DNA of 64,000 bases from Pempheris klunzingeri (Eukaryota > Chordata > Actinopteri > Acropomatiformes > Pempheridae): NCBI RefSeq assembly GCF_042242105.1, contig NC_092029.1, positions 10,719,885-10,783,884 on the forward strand. The letters are read 5' to 3'. Both the position numbers and the translations under genes were made by a program. The stretch's first letter is position 1. Each line of letters begins with the position of its first letter. Below the pieces are notes generated by a model. That model was not told the DNA's origin, searched no databases, and saw only the letters and a program-made list of their open reading frames with translations. Positions 28,801 to 49,823 of this stretch are shown here, one piece after another.

Positions 28801-28997
28801 TCTTCACGAGAATGGCTATGAAAGCAGTGACTATCCCGTTCTTATGTCGGCTTTGCGGGCTGCCTTCAGATGACGTAAGACGGGCGAGGCAGCACATGAA
28901 AGTAGAGCTGCCGTACCGTTACATAGTCTACAGTGTTGTTGGTTTTAGTTGTGTCTGTGTGGTGCCTCTCCTCTTTAGGATCTTAAACCTGGCCTGA
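22804..28997 (+). CDS. sgpp1: sphingosine-1-phosphate phosphatase 1
   Basis: Three exons: 22804-23484, 27650-27739 and 28446-28997, giving 1323 bp (440 aa; human about 441). It is an ER membrane lipid phosphatase of the PAP2 superfamily that dephosphorylates sphingosine-1-phosphate to sphingosine, lowering S1P and feeding the ceramide salvage route. A divergent, low-complexity N-terminus (residues 1-110) precedes hydrophobic segments from LFYLFTFGTELGNEMFFIIF onward. The three phosphatase motifs are KDMVRWSRP (177-185), PSTHA (204-208, with Thr in place of the Gly of PSGH, normal for this family) and SRVYMGMHSILE (247-258). In the last motif the usual terminal Asp is Glu. Exon 3 contains DSWSTSRGDTAQALGTGAGA and the end VELPYRYIVYSVVGFS. 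SGPP2 is excluded by these exon 3 sequences. Confidence 0.96.
24286..24307. repeat. (AGC)7 trinucleotide repeat in sgpp1 intron 1
   Basis: Seven perfect AGC units lie inside the 4.2-kb first intron of sgpp1. They are non-coding here. Confidence 0.9.
24415..24572. mobile_element. short inverted-repeat element (MITE-like)
   Basis: The ends form a 25-bp imperfect terminal inverted repeat: 24415-24439 contains GACATTTTGACTTGTC and 24548-24572 contains its reverse complement GACAAGTCAAAATGTC. Outside this 16-base perfect core there are a few mismatches. The interior of about 108 bp has no coding sense. The size and structure fit a non-autonomous DNA transposon; I recall similar ends as common in fish genomes, but the superfamily is not clear and no target-site duplication is certain. 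Confidence 0.6.
26630..27080. repeat. dispersed repeat family B, copy 1 (sgpp1 intron 1)
   Basis: Contains recurring fish-repeat phrases: ATCTCAACAATTACTGAGTG, CCCCTCAGGATGAACTGTAA, and ACTTTTCCTCTAGCGCCATC followed by ATCAGGTCAAAG. Some phrases occur twice within the copy. A related, differently preserved copy is at 44930-45390. No protein-coding sense. Class unknown. Confidence 0.6.
27180..27385. repeat. dispersed repeat family C, copy 1 (sgpp1 intron 1)
   Basis: Starts with CATAGACTTTATATAAGAAG, then CACCGTGACGTCAC, TTTGCCTCTGATTGGTCAAG and AGTCCCACC. The same blocks in the same order occur on the opposite strand at 62600-62825. This is a common, old interspersed repeat of fish genomes. 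An 8-bp perfect stem-loop (27394-27414) lies just beyond its end. Confidence 0.7.
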
Positions 28998-31836
28998 GTG
29001 TTGTGTGCAAACTGTCATGTACAGCTGACATGTTCACAGACATGGTGAGGGCAAATGGCACTTGGAAACTTGCTGCTTGTTTTGACACAAGATAAAGGCT
29101 CCGTTTCTGCACAACAGAAACTGATCTAAAGGATAAATATGGTGATATTCTATATTTTTGTGTTGTCAGTAATTCTCTGTGCCATAGAGCTGTATTGTTG
29201 TCCAAAAACTATTAAAAACACATCAACGGGCCGTACTGTTGCACTGGGCGACATGTTCCTTCATTATGATGACCGTGGGCACTGTAGTTTATTTTGAGTT
29301 GATCCCACATACACCATTCTCATGTTGTAAATACACCAAAAGTGTATCAATCCGCAGCTGAAAATAGTCCTTACCATATACACTATTTACTCCTGTTTGA
29401 GTATCAGTGACCAGAAACTACAGTGCCCAGTTGTTTAAGGGAATAATTTAGAAAAAAGAAAGTATATATTTGTGATCTATTTTTTAAGCTTTAAGTCATC
29501 AGTATGAACCAGTGGGCTCGGAGCCATAAGCTGGAGGGAGTTGGAAAGTATTGGTAGTCGGACTAAAGTATTATAAGTTTTGGTCTTTTCTCAGGATTTG
29601 TTGACAATACCAACAATAGAGAACATCACCAGCCTTTTCCTTTAAGATCCACAGTGTTAACTGGAACTTTGCAAATACAAAATCTATCAGATGTACTGTA
29701 ATGATACCTGTATTCATTATTAACGAATCTATTGTACATTTCCATAATTTGATCAGAATATATAGTAAGATGTTATTGGAGAACTCCATGCTCTAAGAAT
29801 AAACCAAATCATGAATCAGCGTGAAATCACTTCCCTTCTCATTTGTTGTTTAAATCAAATCAGTAAAATACTCGGGGTAGTTACATGATCTCTGTTTAAA
29901 TCTGGAGGAATCTTCTTTTTTTCCTTCCTTTTTTACTTCTGTTGTATAATCACAGTTTTTCTACATTTAGATTTATTTTTTGATTCCAAAAATCTTTGGT
30001 CTAACTGTAAGTTAAGAACTCTCTGATACTTTTGATTAAGTATTAAATATTAAGTTAAGCATTTTAATTAACATGACCTGCATTGTTGCTCTAGAAATTA
30101 AATCTATACTATGCATACTTGATTTCTACAAATTTCATAAGGACACATTTATCTTGCCCTTCCTTAATCTACAATATATAAAACACTGACCTCAGCATTT
30201 GTCTAAATGGCTTGTTTGTATTTGCTGTTGAAATGTTCCAATAATGCTTTATTCTAATTGTCAGAATATTAAGAATATTATATCAGAGCATTTATACTTA
30301 TAAATACTGTTTAAAGGTCTATTATTACCGTTCATTCCACCATCTTTTTCTGTTGTTCGAGGACTGTATTCTGTGGAAGAAATGTGGAAACTAGGAGAAT
30401 AAAAATATTACAGAAATGGAAAAAAATCTATATTTTTAATGCATTTTGTTTTCAGAATTGCTCTAAGTGTATCTTTCTTGAAAGGAAATGTCAAAAGAGG
30501 AACAATCAATCAGTGCATATGGGGTTTTAGGCTACTGTGTGTGTTCTTATTTTAAGTACTGTGAATACAGATACCTTGTAGCTCCATCTTTCTTTAAGTT
30601 TCTTATGTAGGCTTGAAAAGGCGATTCAGCACACAGACAGTGAGGCTGAATACTTAATTCTTAAATCTTAATTTAATTTCACATAATTAGTACATTGACA
30701 CGTTTAACGATTGATATGTTAAGTGTTGCAAAAATCCAGAATAACTGCATTTTTGGTCAGTCAATAGTGCCAACAGTCAATAGTTTAGGTAGTGTAGAAT
30801 CATGTGTTTGGCTCCCTGTAGGTAAATAGCACACTGAGTTCATGCGTAACCTTTGAGCAACTTAGATAAAGTTTTAGATCTTTATCTTGTTTTCAACCCA
30901 CATGCACATCCAATCTAATCACAGATTTTTGACTGCTGTCCTCATAAATTGAACTTTGGGTGATCTAAGCCTAAAGAATTCACAGAAGTCAGCACACGTC
31001 CTGACTCTCACTCTAGAAATCTTTACCATCATACATTTATTACCTAATGAAATATTTAAGAATGTCAGTATTTCAGGCAGCAATACTCAACAAATATATA
31101 ACCACGCATGACAAATAATACACTTTCCCATCATGGACACATTTCTTCTAATTGTTTTATAATGTGGTATTATTCAAGCACTGTTTACAAGCTGGCCACT
31201 CACAGTACCCACAACCATTAAGAGCCTCCTTTTATAAGCCCATTTCCACTTCTTTTTTCATTTTTAACACTGTGGTCCGTTCTGCTTGTGAGGCTCCTAT
31301 TACCTGGGGAATTGTTGTTTGTTTACAGTAGTTCTTGGGTTTAAGTGTGATATGTGTGTGTTATTTTTGCCAGTTTTCCAGGCATGAACTGTATGTCAGT
31401 GATGTTGCAAAGGAAAACTGTTCTCATGATCCCATTAATTTTTTTTTTTTCGTGAAGGCGTGTTTTTTTTTTTTTATTCCACCTTATTGAAATAAAAAGC
31501 TATGTGGACTTTTATTTTGAAAAATCGCAATAACCGGACATCCGGACTTTTACTTTAATTCACCAAAACATTGAAGGTTCGCGGTGGCGCAGAAAGGTAA
31601 AGTCCGGAGTTGGACAACATTTTATCCAAACAATGGAAACGGCACAAAGAAGGTCGTTATTTCGGTTAAGTGTGTAGAAATGTGTCTCTTATTTCCGCTC
31701 GTTAGCTGCTGTGACTGTTAACCGTTTGTCTAAAGTTGAAGTTAGCTTCAGCTGCTAATATTTACTGACACCGAGTCCCACAAACGTGTGAGAGGTTTTA
31801 TTTGGATAAAACACCAGTTTCCTGCTGCCAGTGCAG
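28998..31836. other. sgpp1 3' UTR and intergenic interval before abcd4
   Basis: No gene seen. The sequence is AT-rich. An AATAAA at 29798-29803, about 800 nt after the sgpp1 stop, is a candidate poly(A) signal. Two T-runs occur at 31439-31450 and 31465-31475. The last 280 bases are richer in G and C and are the probable abcd4 promoter and 5' UTR. Confidence 0.5.
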
Positions 31837-39753
<7,917 letters not shown>

Positions 39754-40459
39754 CTGCAGAGTCGCCTCCTTGAACTCCTGGACGTGCCGGAAGCGTCAGC
39801 GTGGGAGACGAGAACGAAAACACTCCTGAATTCCTCAGTTTACGAACACTCAAGTGCTCTTCAACGAGGTACTTTGTAGCACAGTTCCTCCAGTGGACGT
39901 GGCCAACTGTACTTATCCCCTGTTTGTATTTATGTCCACGGGCATTTAAGAGGATAGCAATTTTCACCAGCTTGTTTGTTTAAATATGAGAAAATTGGTT
40001 GAGAAAATGGGTGACAGTGCAACATTTCTCTATACAAAGGGACAGTTTGGAGGGTCAGGGTCAGGAAGCTCAACCAAAACGTTTCATGACCACAAATCAA
40101 AGAAGAAAAACAACACTTTATGCTCAGTAAACCTTTGATTTTATGTGAGATTGTATTTGTTTATTGTATTATGTTTACAATCATATTCCCTAAATTGGGA
40201 ATTTAGAATGAATCCTAAATATAATTAATTGAATTTCTCACCGTGAAAAACAGAACACATCTGTGGGTTATACAAACTGTTTTAAAGAGTCCTGATTTCA
40301 TAAAAAGTTCATATTTAAAATAAAAACTAATGATATGATATTTGGCCATTAAAATCATTTTTGATACAGTCTGGTAATGTGAAATGGGGAGTAACATACA
40401 AGCATTGCTTTCATGTTCCTCTTCAGTGGAGAAAGTTTTCAGAAAACACATCATCGTGG
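39754..40459. other. convergent interval between abcd4 and acss1
   Basis: 706 bases between the two stop codons, holding both 3' UTRs. The first plus-strand AATAAA I find after abcd4 is at 40319-40324. A minus-strand AATAAA (plus TTTATT at 40160-40165) would end acss1. If both are used, the transcripts overlap by roughly 160 nt. No gene is seen here. Confidence 0.5.
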
Positions 40460-42157
40460 TCATTGTGTGCTACAGAGCTCACGGTGACCTTGGATGATCT
40501 CTTGAACCACCGCAGGCTCATCCAGCGTGCTGAGGTCACCCAACCCCTCCAAGTCTCGCTCCACCACTTTCTGCAGCACCCGGCGCATTATCTTACCTGA
40601 GCGTGTCTTTGGCAGACGCCGGACTAACTGTGGCAATGACCAAAGAATGACCATGTGACCAAGCACGAGCTAGCGTTATATGTTTGTCAGCAGTTTAAAT
40701 TCAGTGTCACAGGATTACCTGGATGCAGTCTGGACAGGCATACTTGGCGATGTTTTTAGAGACGATGTCGTTTAGCTGCCTGGACAGGTCCACCACTTCA
40801 ATGTCCACATCCTTTTTTAGCACCACGAAGGCATACACACCTGACGACACAGAGGGAGAAAAACGTTACTATGATAAACACTCACCAAAGTACGTTAAAA
40901 AAAAATCTTGCTCACCTTGTCCTTTGATGTTATGTGAGTATCCTATAACAGCAGACTCAGCCACTGCAGAGCACCGATTCTGTTACAGAAATCCCAAATG
41001 ACCGGCTTTACATTTTATGGTAAAAGATTTAACGACTTGAGCTTTGGAAAGAACTGAAATCACTTCAGTCCTGTCAACCAGAGCATGTCAACTGTTTTAC
41101 ATAATACGTTTGAATAGAATTTCATATGATTTATGATTTTTTTGCTATATTTTTTCAAAACATTCAAAGATAAATATCAGCATGTAATTATCACATGAGG
41201 GTTTATGAATGAAAATAATGTGTTACTCATTGATTGACCGTACCACCACATCCTCTATCTCCGCTGTCCCTATCCTGTGACCGCTCACGTTGATGACGTC
41301 ATCAAGGCGGCCAGTGATCTGGTAATACCCTTCCTTAGAGCGATAGGCGCCATCACCAGTAAAGAAATAACCTGTTGGCACAAAGATAGAGGGACTGTTG
41401 ACTTCCCAACAACAACAAAGTCACAGTAGAACTTCTGTATCGGTTTGTCTTCACCAAAAAAAAAAAAGCACAGCAATTAAGAAACACAATAAAGACAGAG
41501 ACAGTTTGTTCTTGAACGCATCGTTGTGTACCAGGATGAGGCTGACAGTAGGTCTCTATGAATCTTTGGTGGTTGTTATGAATGGTCCGGGCCATACCAG
41601 GCCATGGCTGAGCTATACACAGAGCTCCAGATGTGGGGTTGGAAGTCAGCACTTTCCCCTAAAGAAAAGGAATAAATGTTAACGCAAGAAACACAACAAG
41701 GGAATAACAGAGTAATAAGTCTATGTCATTGATGAGAGCACTAGAAATATAAATAAATATATAATACATTTGCTTTTGCTGTGGCATCGTTTCCAGTATT
41801 TATGGTCAGTGAAACAGGATCTAATGACAAGAAATTTTCTCAAAATTACAGAAAACATAAAACCCTGTGAGTACTGTAGCTCTAAATGCTGTGTGGGTGT
41901 TTTTTTGGTGGAGAGGGAGGAAGAGAGATCAGATCAGAGACACAGCTCCAACTGTCTGCACAATCTGTGCAACTGCAATGGTCACAAAGTAGTACGACAG
42001 ATTTTCAAAAGGGAGTTTGGCACGGAACTGATGGGGCTGACGGGTGGGAGCAGGGTGGGTATCAAAAGTGACACAGCTGGTGACTATTTCATAATCCTAA
42101 TCTGAACCTCTCTCCGGGGTGTTCCCAGCCATCCAACATTTGCAGGGATGGCACGCA

Positions 42158-42189
<32 letters not shown>

Positions 42190-45100
42190 GGATGAGCACC
42201 ACACCTCAGTGTCCATGAGAACGGGCTCAATGCCAAAGAAAGGTCTCATGGCCATTCCTGGGACAATCTCTGCGTCTGGGTCTGAAGGCCTTGGGGTGAT
42301 GCAGATGCCACCTGTCTCTGAGAAAAGAGCAAAACAAGGCAGATTATAAAGATGGTATTATTCTAGAGGTGTTATTGTCAACAAATCCTATAAAAAGAAC
42401 AAAGCCAACAGTGTGTATGTCTTATTCTTAATTAATTTCTTTGCTCTTTAGAAAGGGGGGGTGACAGTGGAAAAAGTGAGATGAAAGGGAAAGAGTAGGT
42501 AAATAAAAACGGCAGAGCCAACTAACAGTCTGTAAATCTAGCATAAACCCCTCTCATTGCTACAGATGTAGATTGCGGAATTACAGCCATACTAAGTAAA
42601 TTAAATGCAATTAGGTTCGCCTGGACCTCAGGGACCCTGGTAATCCGCCTGGTGGTGTTGGTGGCAACAGTGGCATAGACGGCAGAGGGGACTCGTTATA
42701 AAGTAGGACACAACAGATGATCCCACAATAGCATTACCAACTGGCATCCAGTTCAAATCAACTGTAACCCTGAGACCTCTGGACTAAAATCCCCCCCAAA
42801 AATCATCAACACTTTTCAGTTCAACATTTGGGAAATTCATTTATTTACTCTTTTGATTGAAAGTTAGATGAGCGGATGGACACAACTGCTTCAGATAGTT
42901 TAGCTTCAGCTGTAGTGTCCAATCTTTAATATCTTGGTGTCATATTTCATCAAATCCTATAAAAAGGCTTCGATCAACACATCAGATTAATGATTCGGAC
43001 ATGTTTCGTTTATCTAAGTTCTTAGATAAATATTCACGGCCCATTTCACCGGAATCGTCTCAGGGCGTCTACATCCGGTCCAGAAAGCTACTGCAGGGCT
43101 GTTCACCAGGTCCAACACAACAACTCACATCACAGCTGTCCTCTGCATTTTACACTGGCTTCCTGCCAAATTCAAGATTCATTTTAAGGTTTTTGTTTTC
43201 AAAAAAAAAAAAAAAGCCCTGCATGGTCAGACACCTGTCATCCTATCGTCCTTTCATCACCAGTAGGTCACTGTGGTTTTCTGACCAGGGCGTACTGGTG
43301 CTGCCTCACACTCGTCTGGAAACAAAAGGTGATCATGTGGCCTCTGTTGATGAAAAATCATTTATTTAAACAGGCCTTTGGCTCATTTCCTGCTGTCTAG
43401 TGTTTATAATGTGGTGTGTTTATAAGATCTGTTGCTGATGATTTACTGTCATTCTTTTATGGTCGTATTTTTATACGTACTATTTTTACATCTCTGAAGC
43501 AGTTTGTGACGTTGTTCTGTGACAAGTGCTACACCAAAAAAAGCAGCTTATTTGCTCTCGTGTATTCATTGAGAATGAATTCACAGGCAGCTGCTGGTTA
43601 ATTTAGCTTAGCATAAAGAGCTGAAACAGGAAAACAGCTAGCCTAGCACAAATTGTGTTAGCCTTGAATAGAGCCAGACTGGCTGTAGCTTCATATTTAG
43701 CTTGAGAGGGGTATCAGTCCTCACATCCAATACTTGGCGAAAAAGCAAACAAGTGTATTTACTAATATATTGTACTATTTCTTTAAATGAAGGCTCCAAA
43801 GTAAGAATTTAAACAAGTAAATACAAAAATATATTGATGTTTTTCCATTCTTTTTAGCCGTTTGATGCTGCAAAGCTTTTCCACTTCCTGTCCTCCATCA
43901 TCCTCTCACCTTTCTGGTCCTGTGTGATCCAACATGGAGGCCGTATGCCAACAGTGGATCAAAATCTGATTGTCTCTCTAAACAGGCTACTTGCTCCCAG
44001 ATCAACCAAATGGCATTTATGAATAAAGCCACTTAGTCCTAATTGGAAACACTGGTCCAGGAAAAATAACATAATGATATAATCCTTTTTGCTGAAGTGG
44101 GGTATTTGGGTCATATCTGTGTCCGTAATTCTCAAGCTCATGATGCTCTGATGTTTAATTATCGTCAATGTATTATTAGGTTTTTGCCATTTGTATGGTA
44201 ATTAACGCAGCTTTGCTCCATTTGGTCATTACTCAATCTAATTTGAACGGACTGAGGATGAAACGCATAGTGTCAGTCGGGACCTGTGTTCATCCGCAAA
44301 ATTGATTTTATTAGCAAAATCATCTGATTTAAACATGTTGTCATTATGTCCCATCATAAGCTTCTTTAGTGGAGGAGTAGTAGTTATTTTTCAGTGACAT
44401 CAGAGGTTAAACAAGGATGAAGGACGATTTTGCTCTGTTTTCTTCTGCTGCTCATGAAATCAGATTTCTATCTCTGAGGGGAAAACATCTGGTTGGATTT
44501 AGGAGTCCAGAGGGGATACAAACTTCCCCTGCATGAGTGTGTGATAGAGTGTGTGTGCCGTATATGAACACACACACTTACTGTAAGTGCATGTATGTGC
44601 ACTGACGACCACAGTTATGATGTTATGTAACACTGTTATTGTTGGAGAGACGGAGCAGACTCTGCTCCCCCCTTTAAGGTGGACTGATGGGATGTTTTAG
44701 TTACTGCAGACGTGGCTGTCGGAGGAGAGTGTGTGGCCTTAACTGATGAAGGGCTACTGTACGACTCGCAGCATGACACAAAACCAAGTTCAGTTAGAGC
44801 ACAATGCATTTGATAGGGTGAACTGGTGATGACTTATCACAACAAATATTCCACAATCAAACATGAAAATCCAATAAAATTAGCTGGCTATGTGACGTTA
44901 ACTTGTTTTTAGCCACGCCAGCATTGAGGTCAGTCCACCACTTTCTGAACTACTGGACACTCTTGTGAAAGTAAATCCTACTAACTTTGGCGATCTCCTG
45001 ACTTTTCCTCTTGCACCACCAACACGTTTGCATTTTTGGTTTTTAGTTGAGTGTTTTGACAACTATTGGAAGGATTGACATGGAGTTTGGTTCAGACATT

Positions 45101-48100
45101 CATGACCCATTCAGAGTAAATTTATTTCACTTTGGTGATGCCCTGAGTTTTCATCTATAGCAGATAAATACCTACAAAACTAATGACGGTCTCAGTAAAC
45201 TCAGCTGTGCTTTTTGTTAAGTGCTTATTAGCAAACCATGCTAACATGCTAAACTAAGATGGTGAACACATGAACATTAAACCTGTGTCGCATCAACATG
45301 TTAGCTTTTAGCACAAAGCACACTGTTGTGTCTAAGTACATCCTCACAGAGCAGCTAGCATGGCCATAGACTCTCAGTCTGGTTTCATTTTGTTTCCAAT
45401 CGCTATTAAATTTGACATTTTAGTGTATCCACAGTTACCAGTTTGCCACCAGGTGTCCACTACAGGGCAGCGTCCATCCCCAACCACTCTGTGGTACCAC
45501 TCCCACGCCTCAGAGTTGATGGGCTCACCCACTGCACACAAAGACATCTTAAATCACATAATGTAGCCACATATTATTTTTGTGTACTTGTTTTAGACCA
45601 ATGCATATTTTTATATTTTTTGCAAAACAAATTGAGAATTGATGCAGGAAAACCAGTGGTTAACAAGATAAAAGTGTTTCTATAAAGACATCTGTGTTGG
45701 TTAGGAGGGATGGAGGAGCTTTGTGTTTTAACCAATGAGCTTCGTGTTTCAGGGCAACGTGTGTGTGTGTGAGATCTCCTGGTATCTGGGACATGCTATG
45801 GACAGCGTGGATGCCTGAGGCATGCCAGCATACCGGCCAGGCTTGGCTTTCAATATACTTAGTAAGTATGTAACACGTGTGTGCGCTTAGACGAAAGGAA
45901 TTTTTGCAGTAACTCTGTAGTACATGAAACAAACACTGCTGACTGTCAGAGTGAAGTTTCACATGTGACTTTAGACTGTGTGTGTGTGTGTGTGAGTACT
46001 GCATTTGATGTGGACAAGTGCTTGCTGCTTTACATGACATGATGACTTGGATACATTCAGTCAGTTCCCACTAACTTGTCACAGTAAAAGGGACACAGTA
46101 CGGTGATCCCTTGTGTTGTATTTCTCAGCATAGCGTTGGCGTACCAGAGCCGAGAGTTTTGAGGGTGGATCGGTCGTATTTGTGCACCCACTGGTCTCCA
46201 TATTTTAGCAGCAGGCGAATTGCAGTGGGAGCCCCGTAAAACTGATTAATCTTAAGTCTCTGGACCGTTTCCCAGTACCGTCCTGTGAACAACAAAACAT
46301 GTCAAGGTTAGTGCACAGACACGAGCCGCAGCCTCAGAACAGAAAACTAACATCAGAGGACTTTCACACTTCCCAGTTTCTCCTTGACAGTGACGAGGTG
46401 TGTGTGCTGACGCATATGATCACTTTGTCGTCACTTCTGTGTAAACAGACGTCCTAAATTTAATGTGGAAGGTATGTTCAAGTTCAGCTGTAAACACTTA
46501 TTCATAGACAGAGACTCGGGCATGCAGAGCTCTTGGCAGAGGACAGGAAGACTTAGAAGGTGTGCGCCAACACACTTTAGTCAGCACATTAAATTTTACA
46601 TTAAAAAAATCATAAAAATTTCATCATAATGATACCTTAAGAGCTAATAAAGTCACCAGTTGATGAATATATGACAAAATTGAGGGTTTACTGTTTGACT
46701 AAAGGTATTTAAGTATTTATTATGAACCATTCTGAAACACATACATTTGCTGGTGTTCATACCTGGGTCAGGATAAATGGGAGTGCTCTCAAACAGGACA
46801 GTGGTTCCCCCGTTGGCCAGGGGCCCGTAGACGCTGTAACTGTGTCCTGTAATCCAGCCAATGTCTGCCACACAGCCGAACACATCTCCGTCATGGTAGT
46901 TGAAGACAAACTGGTGATGAGAGGGAAGATTCATGTGACTACTGGGCGAAAAGAGAAGAAGATACTGCAGTTTGTTGCCTTTTATACTCCTAAATAACCA
47001 ATTTAAGCTGTGAATGTTGTTACATGTAACCCTGCAAACACTAGAGCACCATCTTTTAAACTCTGATCAGGCTGAGATTTTTTCTACAGATGGTCAGACG
47101 CTGGATCATGGATCACATTTTTGCTGATATATAATCTTTACCCGGTGTGTGAGTGCGGCGTACAGCAGATATCCGGCCTGAGTGTGGACGAGTCCTTTGG
47201 GCTTCCCTGTGCTGCCTGATGTGTAAAGCAGGAACAAGACGTCCTCGCTGTCCATGGCAGCTACCTCACAAACCACATCCTCCTTCAGCATCTCCTGCAC
47301 AACAAGGTGAATTTTAAGGATTATTTGTTAAGAATCACATTTTATGGAACCACAATTGAACACACGAATATCGCCTGTCGTTGCAACTTTTTAAGATGCA
47401 AGAAAACATTTTTAAAAGGCAGAAAAATAGGAGCTGAAACAATGAGTTGCCTAAACAAGCAGCTAACACATTTGTATCACATGATCTTCCTCAGCAAATT
47501 CAGTTTGCCCAGTTGTCAGGGAAGTGTAGATGATCAAATTTCCATTTCCAAGACTGTGTGATATGATGGAAAGCTCCAGAACATCCACTAAAGGGCGTGG
47601 TGGTGAGACTGGTCTGTCAACTGCTGTTTCCAACATCTAGACTGACCTTTAATCATCAGTTTATCTACTCAAAATTAACTGACAACAATTTAAGTTAGTT
47701 GGTTCATTTTAAAAGTAATTTATTAAAGCAAAAATGCTTTTTGTGTTTATTTGTGCAGGGAGATGTGACACAGCGCGGCCGCAGTCTTCTGCTGTTTACA
47801 TTAATATTTTAATCAAGCTCTGATTTTCTTTCTGCTCTCTCACCTCCTCCATGGCGACATCCCTGGCTGTCATGGCGACCGGATTCTCTGTTCTCATAGC
47901 AACAAACACCTGCTGTACCGTCGGGCAGCTCTGCACAGCCGTGTCCACCGTCTTCTTCAGCTCGATGATTTTACCCCCCCGGACACCCTGGTTGACCGTG
48001 ATGACGGTGCTGGATTGGGCTGGAAACACGATGCACAGGAAAATCAGACTGCTGAGTTGGACGCTGACTGACAGGTAACAGCTGAACCTGACTGTGTTTG

Positions 48101-49823
48101 GATTATGTCACAAATCACAAGAGGCAAACACAGATTGAGTCCTGTAAAGGGAAGGAATATTTCCCATGCAGAGCCAAAAAGTAAGGAAAAATCATAATCT
48201 TTTGATTTAGGAGGTCAGATACTTCACTCCCACAATCTGTATTTCCTGCTACATCCTGGGTGACCCAAATAATCAATTACCAATGAATGGTGGTTTGGTG
48301 CAAAAATGGTCAGTATGCACATGAAAAGATCTGATTTTAACTGCAAGACCATACATTTATTTTTATATATCATTATATATCTTTATTTATTTTTTTTTTT
48401 TTTATATCTAACGCTCTTTAGCGATGCCTTCAGGATATGTATGTGATGCTAAAGAGAAACGGGTTTTACACAGTCGCTCACCTAAAGCTGCTCTGATAAA
48501 TGCTAAAAATGATGATGATAAATGATAAAATGACAGCATGCATAATTTGAAAGGGGTCTTCTCAAGTCAGCTGCTAAATGCTCCTCTGTGTTCACCAGCC
48601 AGTTTCTAACTTTGTTTTTTATATTTGTTGTTGGGCTTTAAAACCAAAACAATGAGCTGAAAGACACGAAGACACCCTGGAGAGTTTAGAGGAACTGAAT
48701 TGCAGAGTCAGGTGACAATTCTCTGCAAGTTCTTCACCATGAGCGACGCCTTTCACATTACAGGAAGTGCTTTGACTCATTGTTAGTAAAACATATGGGC
48801 AGCTGCATCTTTCAAGTGAATCTCCTCCATCGGAACGCCATCAGCAGGTGAGTGGTGCCGTCTCACCGTCTCTGATCCGCTCTGCCAGGGCCTCGCCGCT
48901 GAACCCTGCAAACACCACGTTGTGTGCTGCACCAACACGGGCACAGGCCAACATGGACGCCACGGCTAGAGGGCAAGGAGGCATGTAGATGGTGACACAG
49001 TCCCCCCTCTTCACGCCACGCCGCTTTAACAGGTTGCCAAGGCGACATGTCATCTCCAGTAGCTGCCTGTGAGGAGAGATCCATGAATTTCACCACATGA
49101 GGTCAAAGAATGTCAAACACATTCATCAAACCCAACCAGCTGACCTGTAGGTGACCTTGACCTCTGACCCTGGCTCATCTCTCTCCCAGATCAGAGCCAC
49201 CCTCTCAGGACAGGTGTGTACGTGGCGGTCCAGGCAGTTCACTGCAAGTACCCATAAAGAAACCAGGGGCACAGACAGAAAATGGTACTTAATTTGTTAC
49301 CACATTATCATGGGGCGTTCATGGTATCCTTTGATTAGAAGTTTCCACGATGATGCCTTCACTGTCTGTGTTCCTGTGTTGAAAACTGCCTATCAGGAGG
49401 ACATAAACTCAGTCTGCTCAATCAACCACTTTATTCTAACGACCAAAACTATTTCCTAAAATGTTATTTACCCCTCGTACTCTCATCAAACGCGAACGTG
49501 ATCTTACCGGACACATTCAGCTTCCCTCCTCCAAACCACTTGATGTTTCCTCGGCTCAGATCACAGTCTTGGACCGACTGGAAAGGACTGATCCAGCTCA
49601 GTCTGTGACGCGCCGCGGCGGCCCAGAAGACCTCGCTGCTGGAGACTGAAAACTCCTGCAGAGCTGAGTGGTCCGACACCCCGGCAAACCCCGCAGCCTC
49701 CGGCATAAACGCCGAGATGTTGCTTTTGTTTCGACCCAAAACTTGGAAATAAGATCTGAAGACGTGCCTCCTGGAGGGAGCAAAGACGCACTTTGAAGCG
49801 CATCCCCAGTGCAGCCACATCAT
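40460..49823 (-). CDS. acss1: mitochondrial-type acetyl-CoA synthetase (ACSS1)
   Basis: Fourteen exons: 49823-49508, 49241-49145, 49066-48867, 48019-47844, 47294-47142, 46910-46763, 46282-46145, 45531-45439, 42317-42205, 41658-41532, 41371-41244, 40979-40916, 40840-40719 and 40627-40460. Total 2043 bp (680 aa; human ACSS1 689). It activates acetate to acetyl-CoA through acetyl-AMP. The first 35 residues are rich in Arg, Lys and Ser and lack acidic residues, as expected for a mitochondrial presequence. Seen: [20 protein letters not shown]-loop [11 protein letters not shown] (about 287-297), [20 protein letters not shown] with the Trp that restricts the pocket to acetate, [17 protein letters not shown], and PKTRSGK with the catalytic, acetylation-regulated Lys (about K637). 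The start is the first of two tandem ATGs. Exon sequence is closer to ACSS1 than to the cytosolic ACSS2; a fish-specific ACSS paralogue cannot be fully excluded. Confidence 0.92.
42161..42186. repeat. (CA)n microsatellite
   Basis: About 13 CA units, ending about 20 bases before exon 9 of acss1 on the plus strand (that is, just inside intron 9 past its 5' splice site on the coding strand). Confidence 0.9.
42870..43400 (+). mobile_element. LINE fragment, C-terminal part of reverse-transcriptase ORF
   Basis: In acss1 intron 8, antisense to the gene. Broken frames carry the usual order of the post-RT end of a fish LINE ORF2: a degraded LGVIFD-like region near 42930-42960, an LQ..P-type core, a FILRFLF-like block at about 43170-43200, then [20 protein letters not shown] near 43270-43325 (family form RSLRSSDQGLLVVPRTRLKT). 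The reading frame is interrupted, and an A-run of 15 interrupts it at about 43200. It is an old 5'-truncated copy of an L2/CR1-like LINE. Confidence 0.7.
43595..43735. repeat. short interspersed repeat of common fish type
   Basis: TTTAGCTTAGCATAAAGAGC, then GAAACAGGAAAACAGCTAGC and CTAGCACAAATTGTGTTAGC. These phrases recur in many teleost introns in my experience of such sequence. There is no second copy in this window. Boundaries are approximate. Confidence 0.4.
44930..45390. repeat. dispersed repeat family B, copy 2 (acss1 intron 8)
   Basis: Contains TTTTGACAACTATTGGAAGG, GACATTCATGACCCATTCAG and the tail CTAACATGCTAAACTAAGAT, AGCACAAAGCACACTGTTGT, and CTCACAGAGCAGCTAGCATG followed by GCCATAGACTCTCAGTCT. 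This is the classic order of an abundant percomorph repeat. It is related to 26630-27080 through the ATCTCAACAA/TTGACAACTATTG and GACATTCATG-type blocks. Confidence 0.65.
48560..48790. repeat. dispersed repeat family A, copy 2 (acss1 intron 3)
   Basis: Shares GTTCACCAGCCAGTTTCTAA with the copy at 62965-63330, and ACCAAAACAATGAGCTGAAA with the copy at 16215-16545, followed by the GAGTCAGGTGA and ACCATGAGCGA blocks. Same orientation as the other two copies but shortened at the left. Confidence 0.65.
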
